Part shown: positions 12,700 through 24,558 of the stretch, in pieces | How positions within the stretch are numbered: the first letter of the stretch is position 1 | Layout of the letters: the number at the start of each line of letters is the position of its first letter | Origin: Coriaria nepalensis | Lineage: Eukaryota; Streptophyta; Magnoliopsida; Cucurbitales; Coriariaceae | Direction of reading: 5' to 3' | NCBI GenBank assembly: GCA_027186245.1 | Contig: CP114497.1 | Location: forward strand, 7,261,501-7,325,500 | DNA length: 64,000 bases | Notes under the pieces: model-generated | The model's database searches: none | What the model was told of the DNA's origin: nothing | Seen by the model: only the letters and a program-made list of their open reading frames with translations | Translations under genes and position numbers: made by a program

Positions 12700-13510
12700 A
12701 AGTGTCAAACTTGTTCTCAAGTCACCGAGTTATTGCTCTCCAGTTGTGTAGATTAATACGAATGAATGAATTTGCCTTTAATCATAGAACCTTCAGATAT
12801 GTTCGTTTATGCTTGAGCACTATGAAAGGAAATAATAAGGTCGCGAAATGGAACTTCATCCTCGTATCCTCTCCGTCCTCATGCACTATTAAGGGTGGTG
12901 TGACATATGTCTCCACATCATCAAATACAATCGAGGGTTTCCTAAGAACTATCTCATTCCCAAATTTTGCCTCTCGCGATGGTAAGGGATCTATGTTTGC
13001 AAAGGGAACCGATTTACACCTCCGCTTCTCAACGGAATTGCTACTTTGAGGATGAGAAGATGATTTAGCCAATTGCACATAAGTTTGATATGCCCATAAT
13101 TTTTGCTCGGGGACTACCTTTGATGAGTTCCCTACACCCTATGTGGCAGGTTGTGGTGGCGAAGATGGATAAGAGGTCTTTCTAGAGTAAGCAAGTGATG
13201 TAGCAAATGACATCGTATACGAGAGAGAGTTCAACGTATCACCTCTCGCCTCTTTTAGCTTCTTCAGAGTCTTATCTATATCTTCTAGCTTCCGACTCAG
13301 ACTTGAACTTTTTCAACATCATTTACTCAGAGGCATTAATAATCTCCACAAGCGTCATAATCCTCACTCTAATCCCTTCCCCTTCTTTCCTTGCTTTCTT
13401 CATTTATTTTCCCTACTTCTTTCTCCAGTATCCCTTTCAATAAAAAAATTTGCTCTTCTTCCTCAATCTCCTCTAATTCCAATGTGAAACGTTCCACAAC
13501 CTCATTTATT
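12700..13510 (-). other. Coding-like patch of unknown origin
   Basis: This stretch is less AT-rich than its surroundings. On the minus strand it contains a run of acidic, coiled-coil-like codons at about 13,500-13,380 (for example LELEEIEEEEQIFLLK). After stops it holds a second open stretch of about 98 codons at 13,078-12,782 with VEKRRCKSVPF and PSIVFDDVETYV. I do not recognise the family. It may be a dead gene or transposon fragment. No start, splice sites or full-length frame can be assembled. Confidence 0.3.
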
Positions 13511-13559
13511 TTTCCCTAAAAGAAGAGATCTCATTTAAATAGAGAAAAAAAAAATACAA

Positions 13560-15040
13560 ACAATCTTTAGTAGTTTTATCAATCTTTAATAAATTTAGGA
13601 ACTATTCATACATGGTTGAATAGTAATAAAGAATACAAATCTTTGATAATTTTGTCAGCATCTAATTATTTTCAAATGAATCAATTCTACGATGTAAAAT
13701 ATTCTAATATGATAATAAAATTAATTAAAAATCATCCTATAATTCTAATTAGGAACTCGTTATCAACCACTCAAATAATAATTAGTCTTGTACAATTTAT
13801 TTAAGAAAATATATGTATAGCAAAAAATCAGGTATGTTCGAGTGGATTCTAGCTAAGCCTTATTTGGCAACTTCATGAGCAATTGTTCATCATCACTATG
13901 GAGAAATTGGTTACAAAGAAGATGCGTTAGTTACATTCATATGTGGGAAATAACCTCGTGTTAACAAGGTCTTCCAAAAGTGGAACAAATATTAGAAGTG
14001 TGTTCGATTGACTTAATATCGATGAGCTTAGAAATGAAAGTTCAAAGTTGGAACGAGTGTTGTGAGGATTTTTTATTGGTGTTGAACTAACTCTAGTGCA
14101 AAGTTGAATTTCTTGGATCCAAAAGGTTTAATCGATCCTAGGGGTGGCTATATAAGAAATTATCAAAATGAGAAAGAGAGTAATTTAGGTTCATTTTGTT
14201 TGTTATGTGAGTAAATATGATAATAATGGGGCAATTAGTTCGATTCTTTAAAAAGAAATGGAATCAGGATGAACAGTATTATTTCATTAGCTCGATTTTA
14301 TTAAAATTGAAAAACTATTTTTATTCTTTAAAAACTCAAAATGGAGAATAGATAATTTCTTTTAAAACACATGTATTTCTAATAGAATGTCTTTAAGTAT
14401 TTTTTATAATATTTAAATTTTATTAAGTCAATTAAAATAATTATCAAACTTTTTTTTTTATCGAGAAACTCACATTTATCCATTCCGAATCAATCATTAT
14501 TCTCAATTTCTTATATAATTAAATAAATAATAAATAAATAAATAATTTTATTTTTATACATTTTTCATTTCATTATACATTTTTCATTCACGTTATAATG
14601 AAATGAAAAATTGCCTCCTAAACCCATCCAACTACTAATGAAATGAAGAATTTTCAAGGACTTGTATTGGACTTGGACTGGACTTGGAGATTGGTCGAAG
14701 TACAAAGAGCCCAATGATTTGATGTTGTCTTTTGTGTTGAAAGCGTGATTAGTTTAAGTTAGAGGTTGACTTGACTGTCTTCAAGTTTACTGAACCGAGT
14801 TACGTCCTCACTCCCAATTACTAGTATGCTTATCATAAACACGACGATTTCAATAATTCTCATTATCAATGAAACGACGACGCTTCAATAATAACTTCCA
14901 TACGCCGACAAGTCACACTTCACAAGTTTACATACCAACAAATAAGAAATGGAGTCATAAATCAAGTGAGGAGGGAGAAAGAGAGATTCTCAAGCAGTAA
15001 TTGGGTGTGGTCTAAGTTTCCATCTCGGGATTTGGGTGTC
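13560..15040. other. Intergenic region, no gene seen
   Basis: AT-rich sequence without a convincing exon. The last 100 bp before 15,044 runs into the promoter of the LEA2 gene. Confidence 0.6.
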
Positions 15041-15043
15041 CCA

Positions 15044-15108
15044 TCTCTTTCTCTCTCCTCTGCTCTCTCTCCCTCTCTCTCCTCTACTGATCTCTTCTTT
15101 ACATTCAT
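15044..15108 (+). promoter_or_regulatory. Pyrimidine-rich core promoter/leader of the LEA2 gene
   Basis: A dense CT tract with repeated CTCTCT lies 55-120 bp upstream of the ATG at 15,163. Such Y-patches mark many TATA-less plant promoters, and no good TATA box is visible nearby. Confidence 0.5.
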
Positions 15109-15162
15109 CTTCTTCGCAACAAATCTCACCATTACAGAGAGTAGACAGTTCCAATCCCCAAG

Positions 15163-15969
15163 ATGACTGATAGAGTTCATCCTTCATCCAATTCCAATCC
15201 CAAACCTCCTCCTCCCGCTGCCACAACTGCCATCACCAACGGCGTCGCCGCCACCACTAATAAACCACCACAGTTCCGCCATCCCTACCGTCCTAAACCA
15301 CCGCCCTACCAACCTCGCCGTCACCATAAACGCCGCGGAATCTGCTGCCGTTGCTGCTTCTGGACAATCCTCATCCTCCTTATTTTACTACTACTCGCCG
15401 GAATAGCCGGAACCGCCTTATACGTCCTCAACCGTCCGCAACAACCTCAATTCGTGATCTCCTCTCTCCGCATTTCGAAACTCAACCTCACGACCTCATC
15501 CGACTCGTCCTCCTCCCACATCTCCTCCTTCCTCAACCTCACTCTCAACTCTCGCAACCCCAACTCTCACCTAACTTTCTTCTACGATCCTTTCGTCCTC
15601 TCCTACTTCTCCGGGGACGGCTCCGACGTCTTCATTGCCAATGCATCCTTGCCGTCGTACACCAGCAATCCGAAGAACGAGACGGTTTTAAGAGCAGTTC
15701 TCTCCGGCTCGGAAGATCTGGACGCCGAGTCGGTGACTGCTCTGAGATCCGATCTGTGGAAGAGAAATGGAGTTCCGATGAAGATTCAGATGGACACGAA
15801 GGTAGCAGTGAAGATGGGAGGGTTCAGAAGTGATAAGGTTGGGATTAGGGTTACGTGTCATGGGATTAAGGGGTCTGTACCGAAAGGTAAGTTACCGTCG
15901 GTGTCGTCCGTTTCTGGCTCGAAATGTAAGGTTGATCTTCGGATCAAGATCTGGAAGTTGACCGTATAG
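15163..15969 (+). CDS. NDR1/HIN1-like (NHL13-like) LEA2 membrane protein
   Basis: A single-exon gene for a 268-residue protein. Residues 1-60 are cytosolic, rich in Pro and basic residues (KPPPYQPRRHHKRRG). A Cys-rich patch (CCRCC, 61-65) precedes one membrane helix at about 66-88 (FWTILILLILLLLAGIAG). An outward-facing LEA_2 domain follows at about 100-255. It shows the NPN signature (LNSRNPNSHLTFFYD) and several N-glycosylation sequons (NLT, NAS, NET). Family members act at the plasma membrane in defence and membrane-wall contact. The N terminus MTDRVHPS and the domain layout fit Arabidopsis NHL13. The specific role here is inferred from family only. Confidence 0.9.
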   Translation: MTDRVHPSSNSNPKPPPPAATTAITNGVAATTNKPPQFRHPYRPKPPPYQPRRHHKRRGICCRCCFWTILILLILLLLAGIAGTALYVLNRPQQPQFVISSLRISKLNLTTSSDSSSSHISSFLNLTLNSRNPNSHLTFFYDPFVLSYFSGDGSDVFIANASLPSYTSNPKNETVLRAVLSGSEDLDAESVTALRSDLWKRNGVPMKIQMDTKVAVKMGGFRSDKVGIRVTCHGIKGSVPKGKLPSVSSVSGSKCKVDLRIKIWKLTV

Positions 15970-17103
15970 TTTACTTTTTCTTTTACCTTCTAATGTAATA
16001 TAATGTAGATGGTGATGAAATGTAAAAATGGATTTGATTTGATTTGAATTACTTGTCTGTAAACTTAGCTTTGAAATTGTCTATAGTGATCAAAATTGCT
16101 GTTACACTGTCAGATTTGGTTAGTGATGCTTTTAGCTGTTTGCTAATAATAGTGCTAAAGATTTTCTTAATTTAGAGAGCTTATTTTATTATATTGAATA
16201 TAATATTAAGTCATTTTTATAGGTTCAAATTGACTTTTTCTCAATCTCATTTTCTCTCCCCCCAATCATTTTAAACTTGGTATTTTCTTGTTATTTTCAT
16301 TGAAAAGAGACAAACTAAAATGGTCTAGTTTTGCATTTTATTGTCATTCGTTTTACTCATCCAAGTTCAATTTTTAGTAGATCTACTTTCTTTTCAGTTT
16401 TCACTCTATAGAGAAGACATATTTACTCAAGATCTTGGCTTTTTAATGACTCAGAGACGGGAAAGTCCAAAAGTCGGCGTTTTAAATAAGATGTGACCAC
16501 TCCTCAAATTGGGGCCCAATCATGTTCTACCATGTTCTACTTCTGGTCTGGTTCTGGACATATTCTTTTCGGTATGTTTGAGACCAACTACAGTCAGATT
16601 CTTTCGTGTAGCATACTTTAAAGAATCACAGGATCATTTATCTAAGAATTGCCGTCCAATTGCATATTGAATCAGGCAGGAAGGTAAAGACAATGAATTC
16701 ATATAACAAACAGCTATCAGTCATTGATTACAAAGAAAAAGTCTGTTCCATAATCAAAAAACAATCAGCGTTTTGGAAGCAACTAGTACTCTAGCGATCT
16801 TATGATTAAACATAATTCTACTCAAGCTAAGAAACAAAAACACTAAATCCAACTTGTACTTATCGCAAGCAAGAAGAGAAAGAAGAAACAATTCAAAAGA
16901 AATCAAGTACGAATTCTAACTTCTTTTCCCGATCCAATCAGTTGCATCAACATTTGATAACACAATCAGATCACACATAAAAATGAAGCCTTTAAGCAGC
17001 GATAGATACCAAAAAGACTTGCTTAATTTGTTGATTCCCTTTGAAACAATCAACTCAGACATGCGAAATCTTCAGAAAGCTTCATATCATGCTCCCCCTG
17101 ATT
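15970..17103. other. Intergenic region between convergent LEA2 and desaturase genes
   Basis: It holds the 3' UTRs of both neighbours (AATATAATGTA-type polyadenylation context near 16,000) and no further coding frame. Confidence 0.6.
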
Positions 17104-18447
17104 TTATCCATGAGTATTAACAGCTTCCCACACTAGATTCTTCGGAACAGGATTAGCTCTATCGCGAGCCTGCATGGCAGCAGCTCTAAGAGTCTGAATT
17201 GTCAAAACATTTGCTTCCCAAAATGATGCAATATTATAAGGCAAATTGTGCTTCTTGCATAGTTCTTTAACAAAGGGTGAGATTTTCCTCAATTGACATC
17301 TAGGCAATTTGGGAAAAAGATGGTGCTCAACTTGAAACTGTAGCCCACCATGGAACCAGTCCATCCAAGATGGGCAAGATATATCGAGCGAGCCAGTGGT
17401 TTGTTTCTCAAACCAATCGTTACCGCTTGGTGGACCCAGATAAACAGTTGATGAGAAATGGTTAAGGCAGAATTGAACATGTTGGATTCCAGTCACAGCA
17501 AAACTTGCAAGAATAAACATAACTCTCTCACCCCAATTGGGCAAGCAAGATACAATAAGCGGATACCAGATCCAGTAAACAGCAAGTCCCAAAATCTCCT
17601 GGCCCCTATTGGGTACTTTCCGGTTTGAGAACAAGAGCATAAACGATTGTGCAAATAGATTAATTCTAGCAAGACACATAACAGGGTAAAATGTCCAGTG
17701 CTGGTAACTAACCAAGAACCTAGTAACAGGGTCGAAACTCATCTTCCTGTCATAAAAGTAAGATGTTATTGAATCGAAGAGTTTAGAAGATACCGCGAAA
17801 AAGGGCATGTGTTGAAGATCAGGGTCGAAATCTAGACTGTTACATGAAATGTGATGAGAATTATGGTTCCACTTCCACCAAGCAATGCTAATTCCAGCTA
17901 GACAATTCCCAGTAAGGATCTGAGTAAACCTGTTCCATTTGGAGCTAGACATGACCCTATAATGCCCAGAATCATGCCCGATCCAACCACTCTGAATCCA
18001 TAAAAGACCCATCAACCCACCACAACCCAGATGAACCCAAGTGCTATCAGAAAACAAAATGCCATAGAGACTCACTGCAAAGACCAGTACAATGAAAGAA
18101 AGGGTATAGAAAGTGACATGACCCTTCTTTTCAAACAAACCCATTTTGGTAAATTCAGCTACTAGCCTCCTGTAATCCTTAGATGCTTCTGAGACAGTGT
18201 AGTCTTTGAGATAAAACCCAGTAAAGAATTTGTCAAGATACTGCCATGCTGAGCCTGGGTGAAAGGCAACAAAGGCATCAGTCGCATCTTGTCCAGCCAG
18301 GTTCAACAATGGATGCTCACCACCCGGATGGTCTTTTACCCAATCTGAGACATCATAGATTTTGCCTTGTATACAGATCCACAGATCTCCACGCTTTTTA
18401 TGATTTGCAAGCTCCTCTGCCGTAATGTACCGAGTTTGCTCAGCCAT
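17104..18447 (-). CDS. SLD: Delta-8 sphingolipid (long-chain base) desaturase with cytochrome b5 domain
   Basis: An intronless gene for a 447-residue ER membrane enzyme that puts a delta-8 double bond into the long-chain base of sphingolipids, affecting membrane behaviour in cold and metal stress. The N-terminal cytochrome b5 domain has the heme motif HPGG at 40-43 with the second heme His in FHPGSAW (about 63). The desaturase domain has three His boxes: HDSGH (158-162), HNSHH (195-199) and QVEHH (372-376). The Gln in the last box is typical of front-end desaturases. Four or more hydrophobic segments lie between the boxes. The length matches plant SLD proteins (about 449), and lack of introns is also usual. 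Acyl-lipid delta-6 desaturases look similar, but the overall sequence favours SLD. Confidence 0.94.
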   Translation of the reverse strand: MAEQTRYITAEELANHKKRGDLWICIQGKIYDVSDWVKDHPGGEHPLLNLAGQDATDAFVAFHPGSAWQYLDKFFTGFYLKDYTVSEASKDYRRLVAEFTKMGLFEKKGHVTFYTLSFIVLVFAVSLYGILFSDSTWVHLGCGGLMGLLWIQSGWIGHDSGHYRVMSSSKWNRFTQILTGNCLAGISIAWWKWNHNSHHISCNSLDFDPDLQHMPFFAVSSKLFDSITSYFYDRKMSFDPVTRFLVSYQHWTFYPVMCLARINLFAQSFMLLFSNRKVPNRGQEILGLAVYWIWYPLIVSCLPNWGERVMFILASFAVTGIQHVQFCLNHFSSTVYLGPPSGNDWFEKQTTGSLDISCPSWMDWFHGGLQFQVEHHLFPKLPRCQLRKISPFVKELCKKHNLPYNIASFWEANVLTIQTLRAAAMQARDRANPVPKNLVWEAVNTHG

Positions 18448-18550
18448 TTCAGAGCTAAGAAATACTGAGATCTAACTCAGTTAGAGAGAAAGAAGCCTTC
18501 TTTTTCCCCTCTTAGCGAGAAGAGGAGGACCTAAATATAAGCGGGTGTAG

Positions 18551-18560
18551 TATATATAAG
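18551..18560 (-). promoter_or_regulatory. TATA box of the sphingolipid desaturase gene
   Basis: The minus strand reads CTTATATATACTAC, 104 bp upstream of the ATG at 18,447. This gives a leader of about 70 nt. Confidence 0.6.
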
Positions 18561-18569
18561 GGTAACGGA

Positions 18570-19437
18570 GTCCCACAAATATTACTGATTTACAGAGAAG
18601 CAAAATGAAACCGTAGACCCCACCTGATACAAATAGGGTTGGCGGTAAGTTCATGTAATCTCTTTCTTCTATATCAGGATCGTAAATCAAAGATGAAGTG
18701 GGATCCACACAGCCTGGCAGGTCGTGACTCATAAAAGGTTCTGCAATTTTTGGGTGGTTTGCTGGATTCGGGAAATACGGAACGACGAATTAAAAAAGAT
18801 TTAAGAAAAAAAAGAACAAATATTTTGGTGAAGAATGGATCTACTGTCCAGCGCTTTAAGCGCTATTGAAAGAAAAGCGGACTTTTAGTTGAACCCGAAA
18901 CTTGAAAGAGGAGAAGAGGTGGTCGAGTCTGCAAGCCCTGCATATATCAAGTGGAGGAGTATACGATATCTTGATAGTTGATACCAATCCATGGTTTAGG
19001 ATATACCGACGGAATATGCTTATCTGGACCCCACCCCGTACAAAAATATCTAGCCACTATTTTTATACTATAGCTTACACTATATTAATAATTTAGTGAC
19101 AAGCACGTACCATGTTATTTGAGATGTTTTGGCATAGTCAGTAGAACTCCAACTAATCACGTTATAACATACAGGATGGATGAGAACATAAAAAGATACT
19201 TGGTGATTTATTAATAAGTGTTGTCATAATGTCATTGGTTGGAGTATTGCTATTCTATGAGTATGCTAAAACGCCTCCAGATTATTTATAAAATTATATA
19301 TATGTGTATTTTTATATATATATATATATATATAATATATTTTTTTTGGAGGAAGTTAAAATATTCTTATAAAAATTCGATTTATGTATTATTTTTATAA
19401 TCATATAAGATTTTTATTTTGGAGAGAAATATTTGAA
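18570..19437. other. Intergenic region, no gene seen
   Basis: Upstream DNA of the desaturase, then AT-rich sequence with a (TA)n tract at about 19,313-19,337. The 3' UTR of the hydrolase probably occupies the right end. Confidence 0.55.
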
Positions 19438-21995
19438 TCAGAATCGTGAATGAATGGAGGGATCGGGTTTAGAGGGTAAGAGTAAATTCTTGGAGAATTC
19501 TTTGTCACGAAGGTGACCCGACTTAATGAAGTATAGGACCACAGAAGCCAGCTCATCTTGATGTGAAGTATATTCATGATCAGCTCCTTCAATGATGTGT
19601 AGATTATGATTGGCTATAACTTCTGAAAACTCAATTGCGTCTTCTGTCGGTACAATTTTATCCATGGACCCATGAATTGTCAACACCCTTTGATTAAAAA
19701 AAAAAAACACATTTTCGAATCCAAAAATCAAAATAAAAAGTTAAATCAAGATAACATAGTCAATATAAGAAGAATTTTTGCAAAATTCTAACCTGCATTG
19801 ATGGGTAATTAACATACAGCCCGCACGGTTATCAGTATTAAGGCGATCCATTAGACTTTCTTCAGTCACACGGTATTCAAACTTTCCTATTAACAAAAGA
19901 GAGTCAATTAAGAGCGTGATTATTTAAGAGCACAAATATGTTGCTCAGAGCTAAATTCTAATACTGTTCCCGGCAATTTTCAAGCTATCGTAAAAGGTTT
20001 TGTAATTCTGATTCTTCAGCAAAGCAATGGCGGAAAATAAGTAGTACATTTGATTGCTTACCTCGTCTGTTCTTGACATCAATAAATCCAGTTTGTTTGA
20101 TCTTTTGTAGAAAATCTTTGCCCAAGCGACCTTCAATGCCTCTGCTCAGATTAAATCGGCCAGAAATGTTGACAACTATGTGAATGTCCTTATATTTTGA
20201 AGCATACAAGAGCACCACGTTTCCCCCTACAAGGAAATAAAACATAAACATTGCCGTTGTAATTTAATGAACATACATTATATTACCGGGATATGAGATA
20301 GCAGTGAGGATGGTCAAAGTCCAAGTGCAATGGTTTGACAAAGTTGCAGACCTTTGCTGTGGCCAACAATAGCAGCAACTGTTCGTTCCTCCCCATGGAA
20401 GTGTTGAACCACAGAGCGTAAGTCATCAGTTTCTCTACGGTAGTTACCATATTGAAATTTGCCTTCACTTTCCCTGGAAAACATTGAACAAAAAGCAGTT
20501 CTTCATCAATATGTAAATCATCATAAATAATGCAATCACTTAACTGAAAGGAAGATCTCGACTTATGTTCAATTATTTAAAGTTAGTGTATTTTGTACTA
20601 ATGTTTTAAATCATAGAGAATTTCAATAACTGGAACTATTTTGAGCAAGTTGACTGAATCATCCTCCTATTTTTTCTTCCATTCAAACAGCTTACCCATT
20701 TCCAGCGAAGTCAAATCGGAAGGCAGCAATTCTTTCCTTTTCTAAAGCAGCTGCAAGATTCACCATAGGGATGCGGTCCTACAGATAAACTGAAAATGTA
20801 AAGTAGGCAACATAGATCAGTGGGAAGAGAAATATTTAAGATATCTATCAAAAGGTTGTTAAGATTCTCACAATTGAGCTTATTTCTCTTGCCTCTAAAA
20901 GTAAAAAATGGAACTACTGCTGCAGAAAGATTTGAAACGAAAAGTTTGGCAGGAAAGTTAATCACCCAAAAAATTGGTCAGCAATGAAATCATGAGAGAC
21001 AAACAATTCCTGCTTTGGGAAGAACTTATGCACCTTTTGCTAGTTCAACCTATAAATCGTACTAAAGTGATGCACAATCCCCCACAGCTAATGCTTTTAA
21101 TCTGATATATGAACACAATATGAAATAAAAGCACCAATACTTCCATATAAAAAAATACAAAGATGAAGCCCCCATCAATACCTCCATATTAAAAAATATC
21201 ACTTCAATCAAATGCTAACGTTAATACAAAACAAAGTATCAACAGAGTGTAACATACAAATAAACAGTGACAGAAACCTTTGAGGACTGGAAACCATGGC
21301 AGATGATAACAAGCTCCTTTGAACCTGTATCATGCAGTATTCCTACAAGCTTCTCATCATAGTTATTCTGTATAAAAACTCTGCGATTCTGAATCCCTGG
21401 GAAATATAAAAGAAAAAGAGAAGTTTCTAGACCAAATTGAAACATAAGTTTGCAGTTGACAATAAAATTCAAATTATCAAAAACACATACTCAAGAAGAG
21501 AATATCGGCAAACCAAACAAACATCTCAAATGCTAGATTGAGTCCCCAATGAATAACCTAAATTCAAAATTTCAAGCTAAAAACTAGTTCGTCATATATT
21601 TTTTAGCAGAAAAGTACAATCCAATACTGAATTCAGTACAATTACATCCTGGCATGAAAATTCAGTCAACATCATAATTCAAGATACTCATTCGAACAAG
21701 AGGAAGAAGAAAGATCCACCATCTACTAATAATCCTTCTCTTCCATACGATAAACAAGTTCATACAATTCTCTGATCAGAACCGATTCACCTGATTCAGA
21801 AGAATAGAAATAATTTGGGGACATTTCTCGAACGATAATACCGTATAGGCAAATTTGATTACTGTAGAGACTAAAACTCTTGTAACTTGTAACATAAACG
21901 TATGCGACTGCACAGAGAGAGAGAGAGAGAGAACACAGCTGACCTGAGTGCTGAGGTCGTTCTTCGTGATTCGATCTCGGCCGATCCGTCGCCAT
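19438..21995 (-). CDS. Alpha/beta hydrolase (serine aminopeptidase S33-like)
   Basis: Seven exons join in frame to give 294 residues: 21995-21944, 21396-21278, 20778-20696, 20473-20352, 20226-20062, 19886-19793 and 19687-19438. The fold is shown by the oxyanion-loop strand LVIICHGFQSSK. The nucleophile elbow GHSKGG carries Ser about 124. The acid region is HGSMDKIVP (Asp about 221) and the catalytic His is in EGADHEY (about 249). The order and spacing fit cytosolic S33-type esterases or lipases; the substrate cannot be read from sequence. There is no clear signal peptide or membrane helix. It is transcribed away from the carrier gene at 22,744, sharing the 750 bp between them. The ATG at 21995 is followed by a short 17-codon first exon. 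Confidence 0.88.
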
Positions 21996-22214
21996 GAAAT
22001 CACCGTTGAGAGATTGTTTCTGGCGCGAAGTAAGTTAAAGGCGAGAGCAGGAAATGCCTATTCGTTCTAGTAGGTAAGGTTCAGTGAGAAAAGGGAAAGG
22101 GAGAATAAAAGGTGTAGAAATATTTTTGCAAAAACAGTTAATTGGTTCGCGCTCGGTTTTTCACTTCCGTACACTTTACGATCCTTTCCCGTGGAATTTT
22201 TCTTCTCTTTACTC

Positions 22215-22294
22215 TGGGCCTGAATACGACACTCACTCATTTTATGTCAAACAGGCCCGTGAGCTCCATAGCCCAATTAAAAAATAGATGGGCC
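22215..22294. promoter_or_regulatory. Site II (TGGGCY) cluster in the shared divergent promoter
   Basis: TGGGCC at 22,215-22,220, AGCCCA (TGGGCT on the minus strand) at 22,269-22,274, and TGGGCC at 22,289-22,294, with another GGCCC at 22,254. Site II elements bind TCP factors and are common upstream of housekeeping and mitochondrial genes. They lie between the hydrolase (minus) and the nucleotide carrier (plus) and could serve both. Confidence 0.5.
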
Positions 22295-22495
22295 TCTCAT
22301 GATAACGACATGAGTCCTACTTGACATATTAAATTGATTTTATTTATAGAGATTAGTTATATATATATATATATTTTTGGAAACCATGGTTCCGTCTGTA
22401 ACTTGTAAGCAGGCAAGCAGCAAGAATAGTCGTCGTTATCCTTGCCCATTCTTGGGTCGGGCCCTTACACATCCACCCAGGTCTAAAGTATAAAG

Positions 22496-22503
22496 TATAT
22501 AAA
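22496..22503 (+). promoter_or_regulatory. TATA box of the adenine nucleotide carrier gene
   Basis: TATATAAA followed by a purine-rich leader, 241 bp upstream of the ATG at 22,744. Confidence 0.55.
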
Positions 22504-22743
22504 CAAGAGAGAGACCTTAGCTTCATTTTCAATAGAGCACGCATACTATTTTCCGTTTCTTTCTCACCCAAATTAGCGACGAATTTTCTTTTATTCTTCC
22601 AACAAATTGTTGGTGTTTCTTTGGTTGTAATTCATATGATCATGATCAAACAAGTTAATCCTTTAGCAAGATTTGATCTTGGATAGGATTTTTAGGAAGA
22701 AATTTTACAGAGATAATAGGGGGGGTTCTTTTCTTTTCCAAGA

Positions 22744-24558
22744 ATGAGCAAAGACGAAGATGAACCAGAAAAGGAAGATTCGAAATCAAGAAGCTGGAGA
22801 TATTCATCGGGACGGAACATATATCAGACGAGCTTTTATCGCGATTTAATGGCGGGAGCAGTAATGGGAGGGGTGGTGCACACGATTGTAGCCCCAATCG
22901 AAAGGGCGAAGCTTCTTTTACAGACACAAGAGAGCAACGTCGCCATTGTTGGAGTTGGGCAGCGCAGAAGGTTCAAGGGGATGTTTGATTGTATCTTTCG
23001 TACTGTTAGAGAAGAAGGCATTCTCTCGCTCTGGAGAGGCAATGGCACTGGCGTTATTCGTTACTACCCTTCCGTCGCTCTCAATTTTTCTCTCAAGGTA
23101 ATAACAAATTTAAGCATTGAGTTATCAAGTGCTATATAAGAACTCAAGATGTTTGATAAAATGTTTCTGTGAATCTTGTTTGACAAGAAATCAATTGAAG
23201 ATAGTATGTGGAATTAAGAGGGCTCACAGGGCATCAATAGGAATTATATTTAAGAGGTTATAGTTATCAATAATGTCTAATACAATTGTTACTTAGATAG
23301 TAGTATGATTATATGGAAGTGTCTTATAAACTTGAACTTAAAGCTGTGTTATTCCCCTTTATATTGAGTCATTTACTTTTTATTTGGGGTGGTTCTGGAG
23401 GCAAATCAGAGAGAATAGACGAAAATCTTGTTTTTTTCTGTGTTTCGATATTGTCTAGTTGGTATCTTGGTATAATTTTGAGATGAACACTGACCTTTAT
23501 ATTTTGCATCTTCAAGTTTTAGTGTTGATTTGGCAAACCATTTGAAACTTGGGAGTTTGGATAAACTGTATTTTGATTTTAGTTACAGGGAAAACCTTGA
23601 TTTGGATAAGTTATAGTTTTGGTGGTCCAAAGTGGTATATTAGACCCATACTGCCTCATTGGCTTTGCATAGAAACATTTTTAGTTTTTACGTAGCTTAT
23701 AAAATTCCACAGCACTAACATTTCATGGTAGTAGATGTGATCATTTCTGCTTAACCCAAGTAGCTTTGTTTAGTACTACTACTCTGTAAACATCTAGAAA
23801 GTTGCTATAAACTACAGATTGATCATTTTCCTTTCCAACATTATTGCATTTTCCTTCCGAAAAGAATCTGTTACTCTTTATCGGTTGTTTCAACTTCTAA
23901 CATTATTGCATTTTCCTTTTTCCAGGACCTCTACCGGAACATGTTACGGAACATAAAACCACCTGAAGAACATCACTTCCTCTCCGGCCCATCGTCCAAT
24001 TTCATCGCTGGAGCTGGTGCTGGCTGTACAACCCTAATCTTAATATACCCCCTCGACATCGCCCATACCCGAATCGCTGCCGATATTGGAAAACCCGATA
24101 GCCGCCAGTTCCGAGGTATCCACCATTTCCTAACTACTATCCTAAAAAAAGATGGAATCCAAGGCATTTACAGAGGACTCCCCGCTTCATTACAAGGTAT
24201 GGTTGTTCATAGAGGACTTTACTTTGGCGGGTTTGATACAATGAAAGAAATGATGTCTGAAAATCCAGAGTATGAGCTGGCATTGTGGAAGCGTTGGGCC
24301 GTGGCTCAGGCAGTTACGACGTCAGCTGGGCTTCTATCGTACCCTTTGGATACGATTCGGAGGCGAATGATGATGCAGTCTGGTTCGGGACGGTGTATGT
24401 ATGACAGCACATTTGATTGTTGGAGAAAGATTTATCGGACGGAGGGGGTCACATCGTTTTATCGTGGGGCTGTTTCGAATGTGTTTAGGAGTACTGGTGC
24501 GGCTGCCATTTTGGTTTTGTATGATGAGGTCAAGAAGTTCATGTGGGGTGGCTTGTAG
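22744..24558 (+). CDS. ADP/ATP carrier-like protein (PM-ANT1 type, mitochondrial carrier family)
   Basis: Two exons, 22744-23097 and 23926-24558, encode 328 residues. The protein has three mitochondrial-carrier repeats with signatures PIERAK, PLDIAHTR and PLDTIRRR. The last extends into RRRMMM, the nucleotide-exchange signature of ADP/ATP carriers. Each repeat has two membrane helices. The N terminus is short, acidic and hydrophilic and lacks the cleavable presequence of the main plant mitochondrial AACs. That and the overall sequence match Arabidopsis At5g56450, described as a plasma-membrane ATP exporter (PM-ANT1) needed in anther development. Location here is inferred from that similarity. 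The 828-bp intron falls after TLK-like NFSLK in the first repeat. It is divergent from the hydrolase gene. Confidence 0.92.

Noticed and set aside
18481..18732. Open frame of 83 codons directly upstream of the sphingolipid desaturase, with a real ATG
   Set aside because: It spans the desaturase TATA box, so most of it would not be in the transcript. It has no recognisable domain and looks like chance.
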